Part shown: piece by piece, positions 1 to 8,651 of the stretch
Position numbering within the stretch: the first letter of the stretch is position 1
How the letters are laid out: the number at the start of each line of letters is the position of its first letter
Assembly: GCA_010672785.1 (NCBI GenBank)
Contig: JAAHFX010000005.1
Coordinates: 1 to 64,000 of the forward strand
DNA length: 64,000 nucleotides
Origin: Sphaerospermopsis sp. SIO1G1
GTDB taxonomy: Bacteria > Cyanobacteriota > Cyanobacteriia > Cyanobacteriales > Nostocaceae
Direction: 5' to 3'
The notes under the pieces: model-generated
Seen by the model: only the letters and a program-made list of their open reading frames with translations
What the model was told of the DNA's origin: nothing
The model's database searches: none
Program-made: the position numbers and the translations under genes

Positions 1-190
1 AATCTTCATGGGATCTAGACGGCACAGAATTTAAGCAAAACAAATTTTGGAGTAATCCAACTACCTCCGGGCTGGGGGAAAGTTAACGCTTGGGGAGAGA
101 ACCACCTCTGGCCTAGATACCGCAAGGAGTCTAGTTCAAGTGGACTCGCTGAACCAAGAATCTCCTCGCCTTTAGGCAGGAGAGTGTCAA
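1..190 (+). mobile_element. IS200/IS605-type right end, omega-RNA-like, copy 1 (cut by window edge)
   Basis: This stretch is repeated at 61233-61422 with a single mismatch (position 128 versus 61360). It ends in a hairpin at about 162-183 (arms CTCCT-GCC and GGC-AGGAG around TTTA) followed by GAGTGTCAA, after which the two copies diverge completely. That layout fits the right end of IS200/IS605-family elements, where the 3' end of tnpB overlaps a guide (omega) RNA. One frame gives a TnpB-tail-like peptide (AWGE followed by a proline/arginine-rich stretch). No tnpB or tnpA is present. The family assignment comes from remembered resemblance, not a search; an IscB/HEARO-type RNA is the alternative. 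Confidence 0.5.
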
Positions 191-280
191 AAAATCAGTA
201 TGTATTTGAACTCCTGACTCCTCCTGTAAAACTTTTTTCCACACCTTATCAATTGAACATTTTCCAGTTACGATAGAAAA

Positions 281-296
281 TAGTATATCTGTTCTA
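281..296 (+). promoter_or_regulatory. Candidate LexA (SOS) box upstream of recA
   Basis: The 16-mer TAGTATATCTGTTCTA lies about 50 bp before the recA start. It fits the cyanobacterial LexA consensus RGTACNNNDGTWCB with one mismatch (T for the first C). Position just upstream of recA supports an SOS operator; no binding evidence is available here. Confidence 0.5.
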
Positions 297-344
297 ATAA
301 AATTCCAGAGCAAACTTCTTTAAATCCTATATTTAGAGGCTTTA

Positions 345-1418
345 ATGGCAACCAACACAGCAGACACCGGCAAGCAAAAAGCACTTAATATGGTACTCAA
401 CCAGATTGAGCGCAGTTTTGGTAAAGGAGCAATAATGCGTTTGGGTGATGCCACCCGGATGCGTGTAGAGACAATTTCTACAGGGGCGCTAACATTGGAT
501 TTAGCCTTGGGCGGTGGTTTACCCAAAGGAAGAGTCATAGAAATCTATGGGCCAGAAAGTTCTGGTAAAACCACAGTTGCACTTCATGCGATCGCAGAGG
601 TACAGAGAAATGGTGGAATAGCAGCCTTTGTTGATGCAGAACACGCTTTAGATCCCACCTACGCAGGAGCTTTAGGGGTAGATATTGAAAACTTATTGGT
701 ATCCCAACCAGATACAGGTGAAGCAGGATTAGAAATAGTTGATCAATTAGTACGTTCAGCCGCTGTTGATATAGTTGTCGTAGACTCCGTAGCTGCTTTA
801 GTACCCCGTGCAGAAATCGAAGGTGACATGGGTGATGCACACGTGGGTTTGCAAGCTCGACTCATGAGCCAAGCACTACGTAAAATTACAGGTAATATTG
901 GTAAATCTGGTTGCACAGTTATATTTATTAACCAGCTACGGCAAAAAATTGGTGTTACCTATGGTAGCCCAGAAACCACAACCGGCGGTAACGCATTAAA
1001 ATTTTATTCTTCAGTGCGTTTAGACATTCGTAGAATTCAAACATTGAAGAAAGGTTCTGATGAATTTGGGAACAGAGTCAAAGTAAAAGTTGCCAAAAAC
1101 AAAGTAGCACCACCTTTCAGAATTGCTGAATTTGACATTATTTTTGGCAAAGGTATTTCTACATTAGGTTGTTTAGTTGATTTAGCAGAAGAAACAGGTA
1201 TCTTGCTAAGAAAAGGTGCATGGTACAGCTACAATGGAGACAACATTTCCCAAGGTAGAGATAACGCCATTAAATATTTAGAAGAAAACGTAGAATTTAC
1301 CGAAAAAATCAGGAATTTAGTCAGGGAGAAATTAGATACAGGAGCAGTAGTTTCTGCTAACTCTGTCAAAAAAGCCAACGTAGATGATGACGAAGACGAG
1401 GAATCAGAAGACGATTAA
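345..1418 (+). CDS. recA: RecA recombinase
   Basis: RecA forms ATP-dependent filaments on single-stranded DNA, drives homologous pairing and triggers LexA self-cleavage in bacteria that have the SOS response. The 357-residue product is full length. The Walker A motif GPESSGKT is at residues 69-76, and the L2-loop region [17 protein letters not shown] is intact. The C-terminus is a run of acidic residues ([11 protein letters not shown]), the usual RecA regulatory tail. There is no intein. The gene stands alone, with a LexA-box-like site upstream and a MITE-like element downstream. The ATG start at 345 fits the usual cyanobacterial N-terminus. Confidence 0.98.
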   Translation: MATNTADTGKQKALNMVLNQIERSFGKGAIMRLGDATRMRVETISTGALTLDLALGGGLPKGRVIEIYGPESSGKTTVALHAIAEVQRNGGIAAFVDAEHALDPTYAGALGVDIENLLVSQPDTGEAGLEIVDQLVRSAAVDIVVVDSVAALVPRAEIEGDMGDAHVGLQARLMSQALRKITGNIGKSGCTVIFINQLRQKIGVTYGSPETTTGGNALKFYSSVRLDIRRIQTLKKGSDEFGNRVKVKVAKNKVAPPFRIAEFDIIFGKGISTLGCLVDLAEETGILLRKGAWYSYNGDNISQGRDNAIKYLEENVEFTEKIRNLVREKLDTGAVVSANSVKKANVDDDEDEESEDD

Positions 1419-1546
1419 TTATCTATTGGATATTAGGCATTGGGCATTGGTTATTAGTTAATTTTTTGCCCATTCTTTATATCCCTTGACTTCTGACTTA
1501 TAACCTCCACAACAGTACTTTTAAACCTATCGGCAATCTTCCCTAA

Positions 1547-1572
1547 CAGCAAACCCTAGCTAGGGTTTGCTG
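1547..1572. repeat. Perfect 26-bp palindrome made of two abutting MITE ends
   Basis: CAGCAAACCCTA reads inward from the left and TAGGGTTTGCTG outward to the right, separated by GC, giving a perfect 26-bp palindrome. Each half is the terminal repeat of the MITE-like family seen elsewhere in this window, so this looks like the junction of two neighbouring insertions or a remnant of one beside an intact copy. It lies 129 bp after recA and could also form a strong hairpin in transcripts. Confidence 0.6.
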
Positions 1573-1783
1573 AAAAAGTCTTGTCGTGGAGGCTCAGAGG
1601 CAGGGTGCAGGGTGCAGGGTGCAGGGTGCAGGGAGAGAACGGAAAAACTACTTTTCAATCTCTCGAAATCAAAAAAGTGCAAGGTTTTTTAGCACTTACC
1701 CCTCAAAAGCTTGCACTTCCTCAATCTCAAATCTTCTAAAACCCAATACCAGTAATGTTTTCACATTTATTCAGCATCCCCTA
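1561..1783 (+). mobile_element. MITE-like element, copy A
   Basis: The ends are TAGGGTTTGCTGAAAAAG at the left and, on the opposite strand, TAGGGGATGCTGAATAAA at the right, each starting with a TA that could be the target duplication. The interior carries GGGTGCA heptamer repeats and a segment (CAATCTCTCGAAATC, then a GTGCA-rich part) shared in inverted orientation with the copies at 9570-9732 and 62303-62551. No transposase is encoded. Together with the palindrome and the AACTGAT repeats it fills the 426-bp recA/1845 intergenic gap. Confidence 0.55.
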
Positions 1784-1788
1784 GTTAA

Positions 1789-1843
1789 TAACTGATAACT
1801 GATAACTGACAACTGACAACTGATAACTGACAACTGATAACTG
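1789..1843. repeat. Heptanucleotide tandem repeat (AACTGAT/AACTGAC)
   Basis: Seven-base units AACTGAT and AACTGAC are repeated about seven times, directly after the stop codon of the minus-strand gene at 1845. This is a short tandemly repeated repetitive (STRR) sequence of the kind known in heterocyst-forming cyanobacteria. Confidence 0.85.
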
Positions 1844-1844
1844 A

Positions 1845-2384
1845 TTAAAACTCAACTGTTTCAAATTGAAAAGTTGCTATTAAACGATCTTCAACATAAA
1901 CCTCGATCTTATACTTACCCAAGGGATCACCTGGTGCTATTTGCCAGTAGTTTTCAATTACACCATTTTTAATTGTTTGGGTTCGTTTTGTAACTGCTGT
2001 TTTACCGTCTCCTGATAAAGAGAAATTATCTTTTGCGTCTGATGTACTCCAAGTTTCTGGTGCTTTCGGTAAAGTTAACACTTCTCGCCATTTAACAGTA
2101 CCTTGACGGTTGTTGAGTTTAATTCTCCAACCATAAGTATCACCTTTTTTTAAAGGTACTTTGACAGTAGGGAAAAAATTAGTTTCCCCTTTAGAGTCAA
2201 CTATTCTTACACCAAATTCAGCTTTACTAACGGTAGGATTTTTACGTTTAAGAGCTTGAGGAATTGTTGATTTACTGGTAGCTAAAACTGTTTGAGTTTG
2301 AGTTATATTTATACCCACAAATAAACCAAATAACAACCAAAGAGAAGTAAGCAAATATTTGACAGACAAAGGTTTTATAGTCAT
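1845..2384 (-). CDS. Secreted or periplasmic protein of unknown function
   Basis: I do not recognise the family. The product begins with a short basic stretch and a hydrophobic segment (YLLTSLWLLFGLFVGI) followed by an ATS-type cleavage region, so it should be exported. The mature part, roughly residues 40-179, is beta-rich and ends in a GKYKIEVYVEDRLIATFQF-like strand pair, suggesting an immunoglobulin-like fold (inference). I start at the ATG at 2384 because GAGGA lies about 6 nt upstream; an in-frame ATG at 2396 would add four residues. The gene is monocistronic, convergent with recA, and flanked by repeats on both sides. Confidence 0.7.
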   Translation of the reverse strand: MTIKPLSVKYLLTSLWLLFGLFVGINITQTQTVLATSKSTIPQALKRKNPTVSKAEFGVRIVDSKGETNFFPTVKVPLKKGDTYGWRIKLNNRQGTVKWREVLTLPKAPETWSTSDAKDNFSLSGDGKTAVTKRTQTIKNGVIENYWQIAPGDPLGKYKIEVYVEDRLIATFQFETVEF

Positions 2385-2396
2385 AAAAATCCTCAT

Positions 2397-2955
2397 TTAT
2401 TCAGTTGTTATGGTTTATTAATTTTATTCTGGGTTAAAAAATAAAAATGATTAAGAAATTACGGAATAAGTATTCGTGGAAAATAAATTTTATATTTGCT
2501 AGAGAGAATAGGGAACAGGTAGGGGTTGCTGAAAAAGTCTTGTCATAGAGGCTCAAAGGCAGGGAGCAGGGTGCAGGGAGAGAATGGAATAATTGAACCA
2601 CAGAGGCACAGAGAACACAGAGGTATGAGGGTTACAAGAGGTATTTTGCGTAAGTCCAAATACTGTCATTGCGACGAAAGGAAGCAATCTCAAACCCCGA
2701 CATCTCGTTAAAATGCGTAAGTCCTAAAGCTGTATTTTAGGTTTTGGTAAATTAAAGTTTTGAGGCCGATTATTGGTGTTAACTTAACGTAAAACCTATA
2801 TTAAATTATTAAAAATATCTGATTAAATTGTGATTTAATAAATACTCTATAATTCTCCCGAATTCATGGGAGAAATAGAGCAGATGAAAGTTGTGTAGGG
2901 ACAGATATGTAATATGGCTAGGTATACACAAAAAATGAATAATTGTAGATGAAAA
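2397..2955. other. 559-bp intergenic region with MITE remnant and repeats
   Basis: At 2520 a MITE-type end (TAGGGGTTGCTGAAAAAG) starts a one-sided remnant with GGGTGCA-type repeats; no matching right end is visible. From about 2594 to 2662 there is a copy of a second dispersed repeat (ACCACAGAGGCACAGAG core, ending TTTTGCGTAAGTCC) that recurs near 34,740, 12,290 and 23,490. A 7-bp-stem hairpin (TTCTCCC / GGGAGAA) sits at 2853-2874, downstream of the minus-strand gene at 2956, without a clear U-tract. I see no gene in this stretch. Confidence 0.6.
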
Positions 2956-4176
2956 TTAGCTGGTTTTAATTTCAACATTGCCGTTACGAATAGCCCATGC
3001 TAATTCAAGCATTTGAGTCCAGCGTTTTTGTAGTTGTTTTGGTGTACACTGTACAGCCTTAGCGATCGCCTGATCATTTTCTTTGGCGGTTTTGAGATGA
3101 AATATCTTCTGTTGTTGTTCTGTCAGTTGCTTCCAGAAAGCATCCCACTGTTGAGAAGATAAACCTAATTTATGTTCTAAACCAGCACCCAACCATTGAT
3201 GTACTAATTGCCAATGATGTTGTTTAGCAAACTTCTCCACATGATATTTAAACCGTTGTTGTAAATAATCACGTTGACGGCTGGTTAAACCTAAAATTTG
3301 GTCAATTTCTGGTGCAGAAAGGTCTTGCAGTTTCAAAGACAAGTAATTCATACAGTCAGCTTGGCCTTGAGACTCCAGATATTTCATCAACTCTGTAATT
3401 ACCCGATCTCGTTCTGATTCCTCTGAGGGATCAAAAGTTGATTTAGCAACCATTTGGGATCTAATTTGCTGTACTGCTAAATTGCGTTGATAAGACTCTG
3501 CTTCTTCGGTTTTAGCGGAATCAACTGCCATTTCAATATCAACAGTAGTTTCCTGGGGTTGACGACGAGCAAAACCTTGAGCGCGGAGAACAATCAATTG
3601 TTGATTAGCTCCACCAGGCAAATTAATTCGACGTTTAGCATACTGCTCTGTAAACGCCATATACTCAGCTAATTGTAATTGAGTCCGGGGAGTATAATCT
3701 TCTGGGAGTTCATTTTCTCTCCGAAAAGCCTTAATTGCTTCAATATAAAAAGCTTGGAGAAAATCCTCAATGAGATTATAACGAGCTTCAAAACCCAATT
3801 CAGAACCAGCAATTGTTACATGACGATAAACAATAGCACCCAAGCTACTGTGTAATTCCACCCTTCCTTGACGTGAACCTAATTGGTAATAACGCAAGCA
3901 TTTTTGTAAACGGTGTTTTGCTAAAGTAATCTGCCAAGATCTAACTTCTCCAGAAGTTTGAATTCGGGAACTTTTATCACAGATTCTTTCGACTTCTTTT
4001 GTAATGCGTTGAGCAACAGCTTCCACACATCTGTTAGAAGCCTTCATTTGAGCTTGCATTTCCTGACATAGCAGTTCCATCAATGTTTCAGAACTATGTT
4101 CTGAGAAATTGTCATCGGTAACTGTATGATCAAAAATACCTGTGGAACTTGGCAGATTGATGAGATTAGCTTTCAT
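2956..4176 (-). CDS. HetZ-related protein
   Basis: The 406-residue soluble protein resembles the HetZ-related family of cyanobacteria, recalled from the conserved stretch around residues 85-130 (AKHRLQKCLRYYQLGSRQGR and following). HetZ itself is needed early in heterocyst differentiation and binds DNA; the paralogues are uncharacterised. The C-terminal part (about 250-400) contains two helix-turn-helix-like segments, LSAPEIDQILGLTSRQRDYL and NDQAIAKAVQCTPKQLQKRW, reminiscent of sigma-factor region 4, which supports a DNA-binding role. The start ATG at 4176 is preceded by AGGAAAAG. The gene is monocistronic. Family name is moderately sure; function is inference. Confidence 0.55.
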   Translation of the reverse strand: MKANLINLPSSTGIFDHTVTDDNFSEHSSETLMELLCQEMQAQMKASNRCVEAVAQRITKEVERICDKSSRIQTSGEVRSWQITLAKHRLQKCLRYYQLGSRQGRVELHSSLGAIVYRHVTIAGSELGFEARYNLIEDFLQAFYIEAIKAFRRENELPEDYTPRTQLQLAEYMAFTEQYAKRRINLPGGANQQLIVLRAQGFARRQPQETTVDIEMAVDSAKTEEAESYQRNLAVQQIRSQMVAKSTFDPSEESERDRVITELMKYLESQGQADCMNYLSLKLQDLSAPEIDQILGLTSRQRDYLQQRFKYHVEKFAKQHHWQLVHQWLGAGLEHKLGLSSQQWDAFWKQLTEQQQKIFHLKTAKENDQAIAKAVQCTPKQLQKRWTQMLELAWAIRNGNVEIKTS

Positions 4177-4666
4177 GACTTTTCCTGGAATCGGTATTGC
4201 ACCTTAACTAAAATAGACAGTTTTTTACTCCACTAATTACGAAAAAATCTTGCTGATATAAATTCATCAAGATTTGCCGCAAATACGGTAGACATATAAA
4301 ACTGTCAAAAATTTCAGCAGTTAAGGGCTTGTCAATTGTGTTATTTTTTTGATCAATACTTAGATCAAAATTGGGATAACGGTACTGAAAAGGCTCTAAA
4401 ATTAGTCCAAATCCTAAAAATGACAAGATTGGCTGCCATCTCTTTTCCCGTGATCCCAGCATTTTTTCGTATGATAATTTCAAAATTGGGGTGTATTTAT
4501 GAAACTTTGCAAAATGTACTAACAAGAAAGTGATCTAAAAACAGCTTAATTAAGTAGCATGGAGTAAAAACAAAAGTGTTAAATACAGTCTAATAACGTT
4601 AGAGCTTATTTACTATTGCTTTTTGGTTTTACCTGAAGATCAGGAAAATTTTTAACAACTACTTAA
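4177..4666. other. 490-bp intergenic region, no supported gene
   Basis: This lies between the HetZ-related gene (leftward) and the YrdC-family gene (also leftward). A 105-codon minus-strand frame (4208-4525) and a 65-codon plus-strand frame overlap each other, have no recognisable family and no clear ribosome-binding site. A small hairpin (CCTGA-AGA-TCAGG) followed by AAAATTTTT sits at about 4632-4650 and may end transcription across this gap. The region probably holds the promoter of the HetZ-related gene. Confidence 0.4.
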
Positions 4667-5326
4667 TCATACCCATGCGGCGGCTGCTTCCCAACCTAAA
4701 CCCTTTCTTGTCATGATTGGTTCTTCATCCGTTAAGTCTAAAATAGTAGACACTTGCAGAGTAGGTTCTTTACCTGTATCTATAATAATGTCCACTAAAT
4801 TGTCTAAACGGTCAAACAGTTCTACCCTTGACAAAACGGATTGTACGTCCATTTCTTGCTCTTCATCGTCTATGTCATGGGTTGGCAAATGTGCTGAAGT
4901 CGAAATGACCGGATTACCCAAAGCTTCCAGTAATGCCAAACATACTGCATGATCTGGCACTCTGATTCCTGTGGTTCTGCGCTTGGGGTTTTGTACCAGT
5001 CGCGGTACTAACTTAGTGGCGGGTAGCAAAAAAGTGTAAGGACCTGGTATTAAGCGTTTCATAATCCGATAAGCTGTATCACTTACGAAGGCATAAGTAG
5101 AAACATTAGAAAGAGAGGAACATAAGAATGTTAGTGGTTTATCATTAGCTAACTGCTTAATTTTCCTCACCCTTTCGACTGCCGACTTAGCATTGAGGTC
5201 GCAACCGATAGCATAGACTGTATCAGTAGGGTAGAGCATAATAGCGCCACTAGAAAGCGCCAACTTTATATCCTCTATACGGCGGTTTTGAGGATTATCG
5301 GGATGAATTTCAAAAATTTTCGCCAT
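4667..5326 (-). CDS. YrdC/Sua5/YciO-family threonylcarbamoyl-AMP synthase-like protein
   Basis: Proteins of this family make L-threonylcarbamoyl-AMP from threonine, bicarbonate and ATP for the t6A modification of ANN-decoding tRNAs. The 219-residue product has the PTDTVYAIG motif (33-41), the KPL segment at about 63-65, IPGPYTFLLPAT, TGIRVPDH and an STSAH motif where Sua5/TsaC have STSAN. There is no C-terminal Sua5 domain. The spacing and the altered STSAN motif are closer to the YciO branch, whose in vivo role is less certain, so I leave the gene symbol blank. It is monocistronic and followed by the 490-bp gap. Confidence 0.85.
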   Translation of the reverse strand: MAKIFEIHPDNPQNRRIEDIKLALSSGAIMLYPTDTVYAIGCDLNAKSAVERVRKIKQLANDKPLTFLCSSLSNVSTYAFVSDTAYRIMKRLIPGPYTFLLPATKLVPRLVQNPKRRTTGIRVPDHAVCLALLEALGNPVISTSAHLPTHDIDDEEQEMDVQSVLSRVELFDRLDNLVDIIIDTGKEPTLQVSTILDLTDEEPIMTRKGLGWEAAAAWV

Positions 5327-5464
5327 GATCTAATCAGGTATAAGTAAGTCAGTGTGAAAAAACCAAATTATGTAACGAAAAGTAAACAAGCCTACAACTC
5401 TCTTTTCCCCTGCACCCTGCCTGATCCTAACGACAATTTTTAATGCATACCTACTTAGGTGACT

Positions 5465-5511
5465 GAAAACTGATAACTGATAACTGATAACTGATAACTG
5501 ATAACTGATAA
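5465..5511. repeat. Heptanucleotide tandem repeat (AACTGAT)
   Basis: About six units of AACTGAT lie 50 bp before larC, between the divergent YrdC-family gene and larC. Same repeat family as at 1789, 8451, 29085, 54185 and 56878. Confidence 0.85.
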
Positions 5512-5562
5512 CCGAAGCATGGGTAATTGGGTAAAATTGTAGAATTAACTAATAACTAATTT

Positions 5563-6903
5563 ATGAGTAAAATTGCTTATTTTCAATGCCCTACTGGCAT
5601 ATCTGGTGATATGTGTCTGGGTGCTTTGGTAAGTCTGGGTGTTCCCCTAGAGTATTTAGTGGAAAAACTGAATGGTTTAGGGATTGATCAAGAGTACCAG
5701 CTAAGGGTAGAGCTTGTGCATCGGCAAACTCAGCAAGCTACAAAAATCCATGTTGATTTACTCTCACATCATGATCATGATCATAATCACGATCACGGAC
5801 ATTCCCATCATCACAGCCGTCACCTCCCAGAAATTGAGGAGATGATCATCAAGGGTAATTTACCACCACAGGCAACTGCTTGGAGTTTAGCAGTTTTCCG
5901 CCAGTTAGCAGTAGCAGAGGGGGCTGTACACGGCATTGAACCTGAAAAAGTTCATTTTCATGAAGTAGGCGCAGTGGACTCAATTGTAGATATTGTTGGT
6001 ACTTGTTTGGGTTTAGATTGGCTAGGTATAAATACGAATAATGAAGGTCTACCTTTAATATACTGTTCACCATTTCCCACTGGTGGAGGCATTGTTCGGG
6101 CTGCTCATGGAAAAATTCCTGTACCTGTACCTGCTGTACTTAAGTTATGGGAAATGCGGAATTGTCCAGTTTATAGCAATGGTATTGAGCGGGAATTAGT
6201 AACGCCCACTGGAGCGGCGATCGCTACTACATTAGCTCGCAGTTTTGGTTCGCCACCACCGATGAATCTTCAACAAGTAGGACTAGGTGCGGGTTCTCAG
6301 GATTTACCTATTCCTAATATATTAAGAATCTGGATTGGTGAAAGTTCTACCCACCATAATCATGTCAGTATTACCACGAATAATGTTCCCCATCATCATC
6401 CTGAAAATGTTCCCCATCATCATCCTGAACTGGAAACCATTTCTGTTTTAGAAACCCAAATTGATGATTTGAATCCCCAAATTATTGGTTATGTGTTTGA
6501 TGCTTTATTTGCAGCTGGGGCGGTGGATGTTTTTACCCAGTCTATTGGCATGAAAAAATCACGCCCGGGAATTTTATTAACTGTTATTTGTCATCCAGAA
6601 AATGTCTCTAGTTGTGAAGAAATTTTATTTCGGGAAACTACAACTTTGGGTATTCGTTGCACTACTCAAAAACGCAGAATTCTGAATAGAGAAATCCAAA
6701 AATTAGACACCCCTTATGGACAAGTGGGGATCAAGGTTGCATGGCAGGGAAAAGATGCAGAAAAAGTCATAAATGTGCAGCCAGAATATGAAGACTGTGC
6801 AGAATTAGCTAGAAAAAATCATATTCCTTGGCAGGAAATTCATCGTTTAGCTTTAAGAAGTTGGTATGATCACAATTCCCATAAATATAGGACTCCTATT
6901 TGA
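5563..6903 (+). CDS. larC: LarC nickel-insertion protein (nickel-pincer cofactor synthesis)
   Basis: LarC is a CTP-dependent cyclometallase that inserts nickel into pyridinium-3,5-bisthiocarboxylate mononucleotide to give the nickel-pincer cofactor used by lactate racemase and related enzymes. The 446-residue single reading frame covers both halves that some lactobacilli make by frameshift. Typical segments are the N-terminal YFQCPTGISGDMCLG, VHFHEVGAVDSIVDIVG and VPVPAVLKLWE. Two histidine-rich segments, residues 69-87 (HHDHDHNHDHGHSHHHSRH) and a region with two NVPHHHPE units in the middle, probably bind nickel. No larB, larE or larA is visible, so the client enzyme is unknown. Confidence 0.93.
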   Translation: MSKIAYFQCPTGISGDMCLGALVSLGVPLEYLVEKLNGLGIDQEYQLRVELVHRQTQQATKIHVDLLSHHDHDHNHDHGHSHHHSRHLPEIEEMIIKGNLPPQATAWSLAVFRQLAVAEGAVHGIEPEKVHFHEVGAVDSIVDIVGTCLGLDWLGINTNNEGLPLIYCSPFPTGGGIVRAAHGKIPVPVPAVLKLWEMRNCPVYSNGIERELVTPTGAAIATTLARSFGSPPPMNLQQVGLGAGSQDLPIPNILRIWIGESSTHHNHVSITTNNVPHHHPENVPHHHPELETISVLETQIDDLNPQIIGYVFDALFAAGAVDVFTQSIGMKKSRPGILLTVICHPENVSSCEEILFRETTTLGIRCTTQKRRILNREIQKLDTPYGQVGIKVAWQGKDAEKVINVQPEYEDCAELARKNHIPWQEIHRLALRSWYDHNSHKYRTPI

Positions 6904-7038
6904 TTTTTGAACAGAATTCAGTATATACGTAAATTCTTCTTCCCTGTTCTCTGTTCTCTGTTCTCTGTTAAGAATTCCCTGACTACACGAAAAATTTATA
7001 AATCAAATCGGATCACTATATGACATTAGTTATAGCTT

Positions 7039-8445
7039 ATGAATGAGCAAGTCTGGATTGCAATCACTTTTATTATATTTTTGGGTTTATTTACCGGAGT
7101 TGGTATTTACTCATCAACCCTTAAACAAAATACTACTACCGATTATTTACTAGCTAGTCGCAATGTTAATCCTTGGTTGACAGCACTATCAGCTATGGCC
7201 ACAGGTCAAAGTGGTTTATTATTTACTGGTCAAATTGGTTTTGCATACAAAATTGGAATTTCTTCCTTATGGCTAACTATTGGTTGGGTAATAGGTGACT
7301 ATTTAGCTTGGTATTTTGTTTTTAAAAGATTAAGAGAAGTATCTGAGAAAAATGCTTCAGACACTGTATCTTCTTTTCTCAGTCAAAATATCAAAAACCA
7401 TCGTGTAGTTGCAATTACTTCTGCCCTCATTATCATTCTTTTTCTGGGATCATACGCCGCTGCACAGTTAGTCGCCGGCAGCAAAGCTATCAATGCTGTG
7501 TTTGGATGGAACTATCATTTAGGCATTATTGTCGGAGCAGTAATTGTTCTCATTTATTGCTTTTCTGGAGGAATTCGTGCTTCTATTTGGACAGATGCTG
7601 TACAGGCAGTAATTATGCTTGTTTCCTTATTGATATTATTGATTGTCGCAGTTATTACTTGCGGTGGAATTGGTCAACTTTGGCAGTCCTTAGCAACAAT
7701 TGATCCAAACCTGATAGATTGGAATTCTTCCCAACAAAAGTGGGGATTTTTACCATTTTTTATTGGTTGGATAGTCGCTGGTTTTGGTGTAGTTGGACAA
7801 CCACACATTATGGTTCGTGCTATGGCTATTGACTCAGCTGAAAATATCAATTTTGCCAGAAATTTGAAAACAGCTTTGGGACTGTTAAATTCTTTTGCAG
7901 CTATAGGTATTGGTTTAGCCGCACGAGTGATAATACCAGACTTGATGGTTTCTGGAGATCCAGAATTAGCACTACCCTATTTATCTTTAGAGTTGTTACC
8001 AGTAGTATTAGTAGGGTTGATGTTAGCAGGACTTTTTTCTGCCACCATCTCAACAGCAGATTCGCAAATACTTTCTTGTTCAGCGGCTTTAACTCAAGAT
8101 GTTTTTCCAGGTATGGCAAAATCTTATAAGTTTGCCAAAATAGGAACTTTAATTGTAACTGCAATTATATTAGCGATCGCTCTGGCTGGGAGCAAGAATG
8201 TCTTCAATTTAATTACTTTTTCTTGGTCTGCTTTAGCTTCAGGTTTAGGACCTTTATTATTGCTAAAAGTTTGGCAGCGATCTGTCAGTTTGTCTGTAGC
8301 TATGGGAATGATGGGATTTGGAATTGCTATATCTATAATTTGGAATTTAGGGTTGAATTTATCAGGTGCTATTTATGAAGTTCTTCCTGGTATGGCGGCG
8401 GGAATGGCAGTATATGGAATAGCTCAGTTGAGGCGGGGGAACTGA
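7039..8445 (+). CDS. Sodium:solute symporter (PutP-like, SSS family)
   Basis: A 468-residue integral membrane protein with about twelve to thirteen hydrophobic segments. It carries the SSS-family signature SGGIRASIWTDAVQ (about residues 177-190) and the sodium-site region LFSATISTADSQIL (about 332-345), both close to PutP sodium/proline symporters. It should couple uptake of a small organic solute, perhaps proline, to sodium entry at the plasma membrane. Substrate is not decided by the sequence. The gene stands between larC and a membrane protein on the same strand, but repeat tracts separate them, so an operon is unlikely. Confidence 0.85.
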   Translation: MNEQVWIAITFIIFLGLFTGVGIYSSTLKQNTTTDYLLASRNVNPWLTALSAMATGQSGLLFTGQIGFAYKIGISSLWLTIGWVIGDYLAWYFVFKRLREVSEKNASDTVSSFLSQNIKNHRVVAITSALIIILFLGSYAAAQLVAGSKAINAVFGWNYHLGIIVGAVIVLIYCFSGGIRASIWTDAVQAVIMLVSLLILLIVAVITCGGIGQLWQSLATIDPNLIDWNSSQQKWGFLPFFIGWIVAGFGVVGQPHIMVRAMAIDSAENINFARNLKTALGLLNSFAAIGIGLAARVIIPDLMVSGDPELALPYLSLELLPVVLVGLMLAGLFSATISTADSQILSCSAALTQDVFPGMAKSYKFAKIGTLIVTAIILAIALAGSKNVFNLITFSWSALASGLGPLLLLKVWQRSVSLSVAMGMMGFGIAISIIWNLGLNLSGAIYEVLPGMAAGMAVYGIAQLRRGN

Positions 8446-8450
8446 AAACT

Positions 8451-8560
8451 AGGGTTATCAGTTATCAGTTGTCAGTTACCAGTTATCAGTTACCAGTTAT
8501 CAGTTACCAGTTATCAGTTGTCAGTTGTCAGTTTTCAGTTTTCAGTTTTCAGTTTTCAGT
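8451..8560. repeat. Heptanucleotide tandem repeats (TTATCAG / TTACCAG / TTGTCAG / TTTTCAG)
   Basis: About fifteen seven-base units with drift at the third and fourth positions fill the gap after the symporter, followed by a short run of TTCACTG/TTTACTG units up to about 8610. Confidence 0.9.
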
Positions 8561-8651
8561 TATCGCTACTTACTGTTTACTGTTCACTGTCTACTGTTCA
8601 CTGTTTACTATTCCCTCTCCTAACTATTAAATTTATTTTGCACCACTACTT

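Noticed and set aside
1586..1795. Plus-strand frames built from repeat sequence (also 2526-2711, 12251-12508 and 29224-29523)
   Set aside because: They translate MITE or heptamer repeats, and their peptides are low-complexity products of the DNA repeats.
2853..2874. Hairpin as a definite terminator for the HetZ-related gene
   Set aside because: The stem is only 7 bp, it lies about 80 bp beyond the stop and has no clear U-tract.
4208..4525. A 105-codon minus-strand frame in the gap before the HetZ-related gene
   Set aside because: No recognisable family, no convincing ribosome-binding site, and a conflicting frame on the other strand; treated as non-coding.
5563..6903. Programmed frameshift in larC, as in Lactobacillus larC1/larC2
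   Set aside because: Both halves are in one continuous frame here.
8451..8560. Heptamer tracts considered as CRISPR arrays
   Set aside because: Units are 7 bp in direct tandem with no spacers, and no cas genes are present.
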